A stretch of 64,000 nucleotides of DNA from Erpobdella octoculata. Its lineage: Eukaryota > Annelida > Clitellata > Hirudinida > Erpobdellidae. Position 1 is the stretch's first letter, and each line of letters begins with the position of its first letter. A model generated the notes under the pieces. The model ran no database searches. It saw only the letters and a program-made list of their open reading frames with translations, and was not told where the DNA came from. Location: the NCBI GenBank assembly GCA_963978895.1, contig OZ022245.1, positions 28,498,043-28,562,042 of the forward strand. The letters are read 5' to 3'. Positions 25,895-46,772 of this stretch are shown in pieces. Both the position numbers and the translations under genes were made by a program.

Positions 25895-26567
25895 AAAAAA
25901 AATTTTTTCTTCGTCTTCAACTGTTTAAAGTTAATTGATGTCGAATTCAATACTAAATAAATTTTTAAATTTGCTATAATTAGAATTTATAGTCAAAATT
26001 TGTTTTTAATACATTTTTGCAAAATAAACTAAAGCAAAAATGGCAAAACGCACCTACGCACGCAATATTGACAGGATAGCTCCCACTGATCTCTATAATA
26101 TTATAGAGATCATAGTATTATAGAGATCAGTGATAGCTCCGACAAAATGGGCCATGGGTAATCCGCGAATTTAAAAATGCGAGTGAGCTGCGAATTATAA
26201 TATTAAATTATTTAAGACATTTTTTGTGAGAGAAAATTAAATAAATAATTAAATTATTAATAAGAAACAATAATTATACTTACGCTAAAAATTCTAAGAA
26301 ATTACCTATGTCGTTTCGTAGCATTCCCGCCCATGTCCCCCCGTGTGAAGTGACGCGCGTACCCGTGTCATGGGTTGTTTTTCAGTTTTTTTTCGATGTA
26401 TTTTCTCTATTGGCAGCTCACTCGCATTTTTCAATTCGCGGATTACCCATGACCGACAAAATGCGTATTGAAATTGTCTCGTGTACGTGTAAACCATCAC
26501 TGTCGCAAAGATGCCGCTACCATTGACATTTGGCGGCAATCAATCTTTGCCTGTGTAAACGCGCCTT
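25895..26567. mobile_element. Nested element with internal inverted repeats
   Basis: The satellite stops near 25890 and resumes near 26568 with cttattaaaatttgtc, a line also seen at about 24653. The insert between is unlike the satellite. It holds a 37-base inverted pair, 26155-26191 and 26413-26449, beginning tgggtaatccgcgaatt and differing at about one base, separated by an A/T-rich core. No transposase frame is visible, so a non-autonomous DNA element or fold-back element is likely. The outer ends and any target duplication were not resolved. Confidence 0.6.
26085..26131. repeat. 47-bp hairpin insert flanked by a 9-bp direct repeat
   Basis: The ends actgatctctataata and tattatagagatcagt are inverted copies, and 26087-26112 is a perfect palindrome. 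The flanks gatagctcc at 26075-26083 and 26132-26140 are identical, which looks like a target duplication around a tiny hairpin insert. Confidence 0.75.
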
Positions 26568-26790
26568 TAGTCTTATTAAAATTTGTCCATGCAATTATGG
26601 GGCGTGTGACAAGAAGCTGCGAAAAGCCACTGCACAATTGGCACCAAAACGGAAAACGGTTCTGCAAGAAGCAACTGCATAATTGGCACCAAAGCTGGTC
26701 TGCAAAAAGCCATCGCACAATTAGCACCACAATGGGTCAGACCATTCTATTTTGAGGGGTGTATGACTTCGCCATTAAAAGGGTGATTCT

Positions 26791-27603
26791 GAAGAAGGGG
26801 GTGTATGGCAACCTCAAAAATGGGTTATTCTATAGTATAATGTGATAATGGGTTATTCTATAGTATAATGTGATAGTTTTAAGGGGTGTATGGCTAACCC
26901 TAACCCTACGAAAAAGATGTTCTTTTACCAATTATAGAGCTTTAACACGAAAATCGAAAAGTGAGATTCTAAAACAGTTTTGAAATTTAAAAAATTAATT
27001 AAACTGAAAGAATTAATCAACTCTCCCGTTTACAATAATGTAGGTAATTCAAAAAAGTTTAAACAGTCTCGACAATCGTTGAAAGCTCACAAAGATTTAT
27101 CATTATTCTGAAGTAGTCGAATAAACTCCGTCAAAAAGAAAGGAATCATCACAGTTGCGATTTTGCACAATGAAGTATGTAAACAAACAAGTATTGTAAT
27201 ATTTGCGTATAATTACTTACCTGTAATAAATATAAACATTTAAACTTTTATTTCCAATGATTTATATAATCAATGCCATATGTAGGCACTGCTAAAAAAA
27301 AGGAACTGGAAGGAGTGGCCGGACAGAGTTTTAGCAAGGTGTAGTCTACCAGTAGTGCATGTCCTTGCTGTACTGTGTAAAATGGTTCCACCGGAGAACG
27401 TACACTAGGGCACGGTTTAGTTGTTCCACTACTATATCGGTATCATTAGGCGTGCAATTTGCGATCGCTATTACTTAATTGTAAATTGTTTGGTGGACCG
27501 CTCCATTCAAGTTTTTCTTGTGTACGTTTGAGTGTTGCCGCTAACAAAAATAGAATAGCGTAAATTTTGTCGAGGATAATATTCGAATTCCTGGATGGTC
27601 ACC
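26791..27603. other. Non-coding DNA upstream of the OTULIN-like gene
   Basis: A short duplication (gggttattctatagtataat twice, about 26823-26873) and two telomere-like units (ctaaccctaaccct, about 26893) lie at the left. Beyond about 27.3 kb the sequence becomes unique and less A/T-rich, and probably contains the promoter and 5' UTR of the OTULIN-like gene. No TATA box stands out. Confidence 0.5.
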
Positions 27604-27625
27604 ATGGGACGTAGGTCCAAAAACG
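27604..27625 (+). CDS. Candidate alternative first coding exon of the OTULIN-like gene
   Basis: ATG in a strong context (gtcaccatggg) opens MGRRSKN and is followed at once by a consensus donor, GGTAAGT. The exon ends in phase 1, which fits exon 2 of the OTULIN-like gene at 29339 (G + TC). The spliced N terminus would put a basic start straight in front of the hydrophobic segment, as in a signal-anchor protein. The exon at 28951-29137 also ends in phase 1, so both could be alternative starts. Nothing but splice logic supports this exon. Confidence 0.5.
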
Positions 27626-28950
27626 GTAAGTGAATGACTGTGGATGTTAATTGTTGGTTGGCTATGTCATCGTGAGTTTTTGAGGGTGATCGAAAAAGTA
27701 TGATACTATTATAATAATATACTAATTGCTGTTGTTCTGTTAATATATGATAAGTTATTAGTATATGTATAACAAATAAAATATCGAAGCACCAAGTGCA
27801 ATATGCCTACTTACATTATAGTGAATCATACGACTCGCAAATATTTAGGTACCTATGAGTCAACGTCCTACACGCTAAACACCAATGAATTTAAATAGGT
27901 ATAAGCGATCACAGCAGGCTGTCGAAATAACTCCTCTAGATCCAGAAGTTCTTTTTTATTCTCGAGCATTTGCGTAGTCGTGCGTTAATCACTTTTATAA
28001 GTCATACTAAAGTTGCGTATTTGTTTATATTAGTAAGAATTTTAAATCTCTGACCTGACTAGAAGACGTATTCTGAATTTTTGGAAAATGGCTAATGCGG
28101 ACTCTTATGGTTGCACCTTAAACACTTACGATATTCGCAATAAAATTTAAATTAATTTTTAAATAAATACCTAAATATAGTTTACTGTATAATTTTTACA
28201 ACATCGCGATTAATAAAATTACAAGATTCGACACCATCTCCGTCAGCTGCTCGTGGCTCGTATTGATTTGTTTATTTTTCCGGGAGCACCGAGACACCGA
28301 GACCTAAATAAAGAAAAGACGATCAGACACTATCATTCACTTTACTTTTAACCCAAGCATTTACAAATAATTACCAGATCTTTTAAAAATAAAGCCAATT
28401 TTGTTGTACTAACTTTTCTAAATCATTGCCTAGATGATCGCACTCCGAACGGGCACGAAAAATAAAAAATAGTAAAGTGGCTGCTGCTGTCGGTGTGTTA
28501 GATGTTAGATTCACACGTACACGACTACTCGGGCCTATCATATCATCTCATCTGCTGTACCGGTGTGTATTATTATTATGGATGAATGTCAGCTGAATCG
28601 GTTCCGATTGTTTTTCATCTCTGCGGATAGATAGAAGATACCACTTGCAGCAGAACGATAATTCATTCTAGGACAAAATTTTTTTTTTAATATGACATTT
28701 GATTGGATCGGTTTGCTACTACCTTGAAATTTATATTTAGTTATGAAAGCTCCGTGGCAGCAAACGTTCGCCTTGTTGTAGTTCATCAGTTTTTAATGAA
28801 GTTGTTTATCTTTAAGACTTTTTTAAAACAGTTAAGTGGACTCTAAACCTCCAAACATAAAGTGATCACGTCTTTTAGACTGCACACCTTTTTGTAGTCT
28901 CAAGATGTCTCTAGTCTTTGGCAGCAATCAGATGCTGAAATTTTAATAAA

Positions 28951-31900
28951 ATGGATGTAGTAGATGAAAACTGCTCGTTTTGGCTTTCTTTGGCCACCAA
29001 TGAGCTTAAGAGCTGCAATTCTTTACTGACTGACACTGCTTGCCGTCAACTCCACCTTTTAACTCTTTCTCTCAAGGCCGGCATCAAGCCGCCTTTTAAT
29101 CTCAGTCCCATTTACATTTGTTTTGAAGCGGGAACAGGTTGGTTGGCTAGTTTTATGTTCTGTTTTTAATCTTTCAAAATGATATTTAAAAATGAATCTA
29201 CAACGAAAACAAGCCTCGCGTAGGTCGCATTGCATGAAGATAAAGCTGCTAGTCTATAACCTTCGGAAATAATTAATCGTTTTAAAAGATGCAATAATGC
29301 AAACGGAAATTTACATGTTTTCCAACTTTTAATTGCAGTCAAGGTTTCCAGTTTTGTATGTCTTGTGGGTATAGGAGTCAGTCTCAGCTCGTACATCATC
29401 TATAAAATCTACAAGCAAGGTTTACCACAGGGACTCAACTATGTTTCAACGCTTTTTGTTTCCGGAAGACGACGTAGCTTGGGCTGCAAGGAGGACAAAG
29501 TGAGTCGTGAAACTATAGTTTTTTGGTTGAATTTAAAAAATTTTCTGCTTCTCGTTGTTGTTGTTTAAAAATATCTTAAATGTTTTGTTAAATTCAAGTT
29601 GTAGGAAATTTAAAAAAAAAAACAATCAGATAAACTTAGATGCAGCCATCATATTATGATTAGTTTTAGGTGTTTTTTCTCCCTATAAATTTGATGAAAA
29701 GTGAACATTTAAAAAAAATATCATTTCTATTTTCTTCAGACCAAAGATGAAAACCACAATTTAATAATCGACGTAGATAAGAATCTCGAATGCAGTACGG
29801 AAGCAATGAGAGATGCTCATGACGGTAAGTAAACGAGAAGCAGTTTTTATTGTTTTGGCCTTGATTGTTAGTTATTTAAAGAATTATTATCTATGCAATA
29901 AAATATGATGTTACAAATAAAATAAGGTAATGCAAATGAATAATGCGTAGATTTGGGAGATTGAATCAAAAACTGACATCTGAATTATATGAGAGCAAGT
30001 CTTTAAATTTTGATTTTATTTTTTTCAGAAATTCATGTTTAATTATTTAATTATTTATTTTACATCAAATAAATTCCAAGGGATTTAAAAAATTAACGAA
30101 ATCAATACAACTGAACGATATCATTAACGTTTTTTTTACTGATGGAAACATAGGTAATCTCAGAATCAAGCCAAGCTGCACTAAATCACGTGGATGTTCC
30201 GTAAAAAACCTAAAATCGGCCGACGCGGCCGAAAAGAAATCGCGTCGCAAAGCCCACGCGGTCGTTAACGCTGACAATAAGCGATCGAGCGAATGTAACG
30301 AAGAAGACATTAACGCCGTTTCCGTTTCGGTTAAAACCTCGGCTTGCGGTTCGGAGATACGAAACGAGAATCGCAAAATCGTAGTACAGAGCGCAGATCT
30401 CGGTTTTGTTTCCATGAGGAGTTGTTGTCAATCGAGACAACAAGATTCGATCCCGGTGGATGAAGACGGAATTACAAAACAGAATGACGGTCATTCGAAC
30501 CGTGTCCTCGATACTCGTTACGACGTAGTCGACGATCACAGCCGAAGTCGATTTGTCGCGACTCCGATAGATTTAGGTTCGTCCGGCGAAGCAGAACTCT
30601 GTCAGCTGGACGGAAGCGACGATGATCATTCGACCGAAAAAGTTTTTGATAAAGCGCAATCGCGTCATTTGCGACATCAAACCGATCTTACGGCGTCGTT
30701 CGATGACAATCGCGAAACTCCGGCGCGATATCGCATGCACAGCACGCCCGACGAATTGGACGTAGACTTTCTGGTATTTACAGAAAACCATCCGGACTCG
30801 GAGAATCTCATGGAATTTTCCGCGTCTCGCGAGACGCCGAGCCCCGGACGTGCCGGTAGTCGCTTGACGTCGGCGAGGCATCGACGCAAACCTGATCCGA
30901 AGAAGAACGACTGCACGAGGTCGAGCAGCGAGTCAAACAAAGCAAGCCCGTCGAACAGCGAGTCGAGTTGGTCGGACAGCTGCGACGGAAGTTCCAGTCT
31001 TCCCAACAGCGAGCTGTTCGAGACAGCCAAAGACTTTGCCATGTCGACGACTCTCGACGACATAGAATTACTTCAGAACCAGTTAGAGCTGTTGACCAAC
31101 GATGTTGGTGACATTACTTCGAAGGTTCTTTTTTTATACGTGCTTTAAAACGCGTTTGATGTAATTCTTTTGTATCTTAAATCGTATTTGTGTTTTAATT
31201 GAATTGATAATGAGTAGTTATATTAATAGTTGAATAATTATTAAGTTGATAATTATAATAAATAAATTAATGAATAAATTATTAGAAAGAATTTACTAAA
31301 TTGTTAGAAACTTAAGATTACAGTAAGTTGCTTGCTTTTATGTAACCTACTTTCAGGATTGAAATTTTTTGCAGCCTCAACAATCGATATATCAAACTAA
31401 ATAACAAAAACATTAAAAAAAAACAGGTTGAAACTCTTCAGAAACGAGAAAATAAAAAAGAAGTCGTGGCCCGAAGGTACACTCTCGGAACCACGGAAGC
31501 CCTGACGGACAGGAAGCGGATCTGGAAACGAACCAATCGCAAGCAAGTCGCCAAAAACAAAAGACGCTACATGCGGAGACTGCTCAGCGAAGGTCCCGAC
31601 ACCAGCTGCGATGATCTGCACGTTAAATCAGCGCAGAGATTAACGGAGAGTGCAGATTATGCGCAGGACTTTTGCGATCGAAATCTCGTTTGCGATTCGG
31701 ACGATCATCTTCCGATCGGAAACGAATGCGTGGCTAACAACAGCTCTTCTGCTACCGAGTCCACGTGCTCTTCTGTATTCGACGGAGACGACAGCAGCGA
31801 AAAAGACGAAGGTTCGGTTCAGTTTGGCGGTCTGAAACCGGACGGAGCGAAGGTCGAGACGGGAGCCGAAAACAACAAGAAGAAAGTTAAAAGGAAAAAA

Positions 31901-33144
31901 AGAAGTTTTGATTTTTTCGATGATTTGTACATCGATGATGATCTCATTTCTCCGTCTGTCGATGAAAATCTAATGATGAAAAACCGAAAAAAGGTGTTTT
32001 TTTTTAAGCGACTGGCATTTGATTTCTCGTATACAAAAAAGTTTAATGAATTTAAAAATTTTTTTTTTAAATTAATTTCAAGTTATCAACTGACGATGGA
32101 TTTCTCCACGACGATTCCGCGCTGGTCGGTAAACAAAGAATCACCAGTTTGGAACAAAACTATTCAATCTTTGAAACTCCAGAATGTTCGTTCTTATCTC
32201 CTCCAAACGTTAAAACAGTCGGCGAAAGTCGCGGCTCGGAATGTCGCCGCATTTTATCCCAGAACGGTCGTCTGAACTTAATCAACAACAATATAAATAT
32301 AAACCTACTGGGAGAACTTCTACTTCTGTCTTCTCACAACGGTCCACTTTCGCCTCAGACCTCCGACTTTCTGACGACTTGTCTGGAAAGTCCGAACGAA
32401 GCAGCGACCGGCGTCGACGCTCCGACGGTTAAGAGGTTCATGGAGAAGATCGGTGAAGCAGTCGTCAACTTCAGTAGCACCGTCGTTCCGTTCGGAAGAT
32501 GCTCCGGGAACAGCTACAGCACACCGAACAACGTCCATCGTATCGGAATTGCAAACAGATCGGAATCGAATAAAAACGGCTTGCAGCCGCTGCTCGGGTC
32601 CCTGGAAGAAATCTCCAATGCTTTTCCGTTGTGGGTCGTTGAGAACGTTACCAAGGGCAACCCTCTGCCGAAACGCGAAGAAGAATATCCCGACGATGCG
32701 GATTCAACATATCAAGTAAAAAAGTAGAATTTGTAAACAAAATTAAAAAAATTCTTCTGTAAATCATCATTATAATAATAATAAGCTTTCATTTCAATCT
32801 CGTTCGTTTTTGTTTTCAACAGCAGGGCTACGAGCAGATCGGTAGAACTGTTGGCGTCAGTGGAATCCGTCGGGTTAGGAAGGACAACTTTTGTGTCGTC
32901 AGAGCTGTACTGTTTCAGGCGATCAGCTCAAATAGACTTCAGAGATTTCAAGAAGAATTCCATCAAAATTATAACAAAGTTAGAAAATCTATTTTCTCTA
33001 TATTCTATAGAAATGAATTCCATTAAAAAAATGACAGAACAACTTTTCTAATATTCTATAGAACATTCTAAACTAAATATTATTCTATTGAATATTTTGT
33101 ATTAAAACAATGGTAAATGAGGGTGGTCTTACGTGCAATCATTG

Positions 33145-33208
<64 letters not shown>

Positions 33209-34548
33209 TTATATATATATATATATATATATTCTTGTATACATTATATATATTATATATATTAACTAACCGGTATAAATAAATTACTATATAACCCAAA
33301 TTGACAGAGACTCAACCTCATACAGAATCCGAAATGTGAATTCTTTAAGAAGTGGTGCTTCTCCAATCGCTTGCCGTACAACAAAGGTTCAGAAGTGGAA
33401 ATCATAAAGGGATGTTTTGATCTGCTTCTTGATATTGTGAGTGATAAGACTCTTTCAATTCGTACAATTCAGAATTTTAAATTAATTTAATAAATCAAGG
33501 CCTTAGTAGATATGTTTTATTATCTAGTTCACTTTTAGCTCTTTTTTTTCTAATCAGTTGCTTACTAATAATAGAAATTAGGAATTTATCACTCACTTTC
33601 TTATCTCTTTCTGTCTGTTGATAAAACATTCCAATCTCGATATAATTTTATTGAGAAGCTGAAATTATTTCTCAGTTATAATTTCTGATATTATTTTTAT
33701 TATTTGTTGTTATTTAATATATAATAATATATTATATTTTATTATATAATATATATCTATATATATAATATATTTTTTTCTATTCCTATCGACGTAAATT
33801 ATTTTAATTTCTCTCCAGCTTAACTCTCAAGAATTGATACACCAAACCGTTAATCGCGACCAAAGACAAAATCAGATCTCCTCCCTATTGGACGGTCTCT
33901 TCAACGGCTGCCCAATAGTCGACCTACGACTGATGGAAGCCGTGAAGTTGCTGATGATGATGGAAGCGGTGGAGTTGCACGAACACTTCGACTCCGATCC
34001 GAGAAAGACGAGCGCGCTCTCGTGGAGGTTGTTCTCTCGCAAGACCACGCAGACTCCCGAAATGTTCTTCAAGAATCGAATGACTGGCGTCGGCGACACT
34101 TTGTCTCTCGACGAGGTTGTCATTTTATTTAATTTTTCCAATTAATGTTTTGTATATTTTATAATAAATCATTAATATTATTTGCTTATTATTCTGTAAA
34201 AAACAACATCTGGATAAAATGACTTCTGTGATAAAATTACTTCTTCTGCGATAAAATGTCTTCTTCTGCGATAAAATGACTCCTTCTGCGATAAAATGTC
34301 TTCTTCTGCGATAAAATGTCTTCTTCTGCGATAAAATGTCTTCTTCTGAATAGTCTTTTTCTTTTCTCCAGACGGAGTTGTGCCTTCTCGGACACACCTT
34401 GAAAGTGAAGCTTGAAGTGCTCAGGCCCGGAATGTACCTGGGAAATTCCGACCGGTTCGTATCCCACTACCCGGACGAGGGGGCGGACGAGTGGGAGAAG
34501 GTCACACTGGCGGAAGAAGAAGATGGTGCATTTGTTATCCTATTTTGA
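28951..34548 (+). CDS. OTULIN-family (OTU) protein with membrane anchor and long disordered region
   Basis: OTULIN removes Met1-linked linear ubiquitin; its paralogue OTULINL is a membrane-bound pseudoenzyme. Exons: 28951-29137, 29339-29499, 29740-29824, 30154-31124, 31427-31993, 32083-32715, 32823-32978 (or 32826), 33308-33436, 33819-34115, 34372-34548. Phases agree and give about 1,120 residues, about three times human OTULIN. Order: 62-residue N terminus (exon 1 uncertain), hydrophobic segment SSFVCLVGIGVSLSSYIIY, about 750 Ser/Asp/Arg-rich residues, then the OTU domain (about 870-1118). The domain contains RRVRKDNFCVVRAVLFQ with the catalytic Cys (codon 32892), MEAVKLLMMMEAVELH and SWRLFSRKTTQTP. 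The colinear C terminus ends EEEDGAFVILF where OTULIN has the His/Asn of the active site, so catalysis is doubtful. Candidate alternative last exons begin near 34750, 34977 and 35036. Confidence 0.8.
33148..33265. repeat. (TA)n microsatellite cluster, OTULIN-like intron 7
   Basis: Three TA runs are separated by tgttata/tcttgtata. Confidence 0.93.
34212..34350. repeat. 20-bp tandem repeat before the last OTULIN-like exon
   Basis: About seven copies of gcgataaaatgtcttcttct end about 20 bases before the acceptor of exon 10. The array supplies the pyrimidine-rich run leading into the splice site. The open frames on the - strand (Phe-Tyr-Arg-Arg-Arg) come from the repeat. Confidence 0.9.
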
Positions 34549-35984
34549 TTGTGATCTTTTTTTCATGTTTCTCTTTTTCTCTATCTTCTAACATTTTCTC
34601 TCTTTATCTTCCTATCTCTCTTATTTCTTTCAAGCTCTCTCTCTCTCTTTCTCTCTTACTTTCTATCTTCTTCTACCTCTTGGCTGTTATATCTATCGCA
34701 AAGATATGCTTGCTTCTCAAGTTTTTATTTACCTGTCCGTTTAACACAGGTGTGTACTGTGTATGGGTTCACTAAAGAAGATTTTAATTAATTTATACTG
34801 TTCTTATTTAATAATTATTTCTTTCTGTTTTATTATACATGGAAATCATTTTCTGTTTTTACCATAACACGATTGTGTGCGTGTGCGTGCGCATGTGTAT
34901 CTATTATCATGAGTATATACAACAATAAGTCAGTCAAAAATTGTGTGTATGTTTATACAAATTAGTCACTTAACAGGAATGAATGGCCATCTCATTTCTT
35001 ACATACTTTTTTTAAATATCCATTTCACGTTACAGTGTTTGTCACGTCACTGATAGACCTGCTGGAAGATTATTAATTTAGCGTCTTTGTACACTTCCTT
35101 TCTTATACTTAATCTCGATTGAACATTCCACCGTCGTGTTGAAATTACGAAACATACTTACTTGTTTAGTATTGCCGAAAGAGAGATTAGAAGAATTAAT
35201 GACAATAAATGCATTTTTGTAGAAACAGTACTCGTATTATAATAATATTGTTGTAGCTATGCAGTAGAAGGTCGAGTCTTTGTAGATCACAACGTCGTAA
35301 TTTACGTCACGAGATCAAAAGTACGGATCTAATCACGCGATTTGATGCGCGATTAGGTAGAGATTTTTTACAACTAACTATTTATCGGTGTTATAATAAT
35401 TATTTAATTAGAAACTGCAAAACCTCTTTTTATAGTATTTATTTCACTTAATGTCGAAATGTCTTTCGTAGGTTTTTTTAACGTCTTCCGATGGAAATGA
35501 GATAAAAAAAAACCAGTTGACGCATTACTTGAAGTTTTTATGGTTTTTTTTTTACATTTACTCATAAATATAATTTGTCTTTAATCTACTAGGTGACTTT
35601 ATTTATTTATTTAAAAAAGATAGAAATTATTGTCAACAACAAAAATAAAGATAGATGTCAAATAGATGTCACACTCGCATAACTTCAGCACTACGAAACA
35701 CGCACACAAAAGTAGTCATGTTGATTGGTCAAGACAAAATACTCTTCAAAGTCTTATTGGTTGAGTTCAAAGAAGCTTTGCTTTTTTATTGGCTGGTAGA
35801 TCACACTGAAATGCCCTCTAACTGACCAATGAAGCTCTCTTGTAATAAGTTGAACCCCTCCCCATGATTGTTAAATAAATTCCTAAAAACACCACTGGTT
35901 GTCTAACTGAAGAGAAGGAAGACCAGTTTACCAATCACAGCAGGAAAATTAATTATAACAACCTTTTAATTGGCCGAATAGTAT
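34549..35984. other. Convergent 3' region between OTULIN-like and C2CD5 genes
   Basis: No gene is supported. AATAAA at about 35204 (+) may end the OTULIN-like transcript. TTTATT at 35785-35790, which is AATAAA on the - strand, lies about 200 bases beyond the C2CD5 stop. ATTGG/CCAAT pentamers are frequent between 35.7 and 36.05 kb. Confidence 0.55.
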
Positions 35985-45021
<9,037 letters not shown>

Positions 45022-45730
45022 CGGAGCTACAAAAAATAAATCAGGCTTAACTTAAAAAATAACAAATGCGCGACGAACTGTAGTAAATAATTGTGGAAAC
45101 TAAGTGAAAAGGTAACTTAGGACACACAATTCAATTTGTTTTTTTTTATTTTTCCACAACTAATGTTGTGGAACTTTAAGAAAAATTATTAACAGTTTTA
45201 TTTTCAATGTTTTAATTGTGTCGAATAAATTTAAATTAATTTCAAATTTAACGTATAATCAGTCAAATAGGCCATGCCCCTGAATAATCTGCAATGGGTG
45301 TTTTGTTGTTATTTTTCGAAGTTTTATTGAAATAAAAGTTTTAAACTTTTTGTTTTTAAGTAATGTAACAAATGTCATTTTTATAATATAATAAATTAAT
45401 GACCACAACTCTTCAGTAGATTTGCAGCGTTGTGTCTACCTGTCCATCTTACCTATATTACTTAGAATTTTTTATGATGATAATAATACTTAATTATCTC
45501 TAGATAAAATCTAGAAAAAATCTTGAAATTAAAATCAATTTCACTGGAAATTTTTCGTTACTTCCACATTCTACACTACATTCAATAATAATCTGTGGAA
45601 GAACAAATACACTACAGCTTTTGGAACTTGTCTGCTTTGAAAGGAAATATACATTTGTAATGTCAAGCAGATAAAAACGCTTTTTGAAATAGTTAGTGAC
45701 AGATAATTGAATTCTTCTGAACATTTGGAA
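45022..45730. promoter_or_regulatory. Bidirectional promoter region, C2CD5 / MAP3K
   Basis: The start codons of C2CD5 (-) and the MAP3K (+) face away from each other with only 709 bases between. Both 5' UTRs and both promoters, or one shared promoter, must lie here unless an unseen upstream exon exists. The interval is A/T-rich with no clear TATA box or CpG cluster. Confidence 0.55.
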
Positions 45731-46714
45731 ATGTCTTCCAGCTATCCAATGGATCTACTCAAGGACACCGGTTTGCCAAAAGCTGAAAGGAAAGTTCATG
45801 AAGACATTCCAAACCAAAATGGTGATGTACTATTGAGTCAACTAAGCAGTTTGGACTTAACAAGTAGCAGCTTAAACAATAATGAAGATGGGTGGGTTTT
45901 TTACATTTTAGTTCATTATATTTTTTACTTATTTAAAAATTTAAAGACTTTCTGTTATAATTATTGAATCATTTATCAGTAAACATGGACATCCAGTAGT
46001 TGTTTTTTGTTTTAAGTTCTTTGCAGAAAAATTGTATTTGTACCATATTAAAGTTGGTGTTCGTCAAATTTAAAATCAATATTAAAAGGATAATTTTATA
46101 GAAATTAATTTAAAATAAATTAATGAAAACAGAAATTCATAAAAATACTTTATTTAAAAATACTGATTTATTCAAGCTTGCACAGCATCACTGTTGAAGA
46201 CCAACAAAAGCTGCCTGAACTTGAGTCATCTGTAGAAATCTTAGGAGATGTCAAGGACACAAGCAAGTCTAAAAATAGCAATAGCTTCTTTGAGGGGATT
46301 CTTGGCTGCCTACGACCTGTTTTCAACTTGATTGGAAAGGGAGCAAGGCCTGACCCCATGGGACAAGGTTAGATTTGGGATTTATTCATCAATTCTGATA
46401 TCGTTTTTCTTATCGTTGGCATTGGCTGTTGTTTACTAAAACAAACTTGTCATTATTATAATTATATCGATTGTTTCTAAAGATAGCAGTTGGGAAATTC
46501 CCTTCGAGAATATCTCAGACTTGGAGTGGCTGGGTAGCGGTACCCAGGGTGCAGTGTTTCTGGGGAGACTGAAAGGTCAAATGGTGGCTGTGAAGAAGGT
46601 AAGAAACGTTGCAGAGACAGAGGTCAAGCACCTTAAGAAGCTCAATCACCCGAATGTCATTACTCTCAAGTGAGTTTAAACAATAGATAAATGGATGAAT
46701 AATTGGGTCAATAG

Positions 46715-46772
<58 letters not shown>

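Larger units (their letters stand above)
19100..26790. repeat. Satellite-like array of 350-bp and 506-bp units
   Basis: The marker gctctaggacgca recurs near 19142, 19427 (variant), 19658, 20008, 20359, 20864, 21371, 25171 and 25818. Spacings are about 285, 231, 350, 351, 505 and 507 before the LINE. Each unit contains a poly-A/poly-T junction, the line gggacgattccatacccccc, the marker, a box reading cgatagatgtcgctaca, and a box reading cacctagcgaatatatct. A run of roughly 36-bp sub-repeats (ctgcaaaaagc, cacaattggcaccaaaa) follows. The sub-repeats are expanded in the 506-bp units and after the LINE. The units at 20.29-20.79 and 20.80-21.30 kb are nearly identical, so that duplication is recent. 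Short His/Gln/Asn-rich frames here come from the sub-repeats. Confidence 0.92.

Noticed and set aside
26893..26909. Telomere (TTAGGG)n sequence
   Set aside because: Only about two units, embedded in other repeat DNA; far too short to indicate a telomere or a fusion point.
34125..34467. Arg-rich - strand frames
   Set aside because: They read the 20-bp repeat before OTULIN-like exon 10 and the antisense of that exon.
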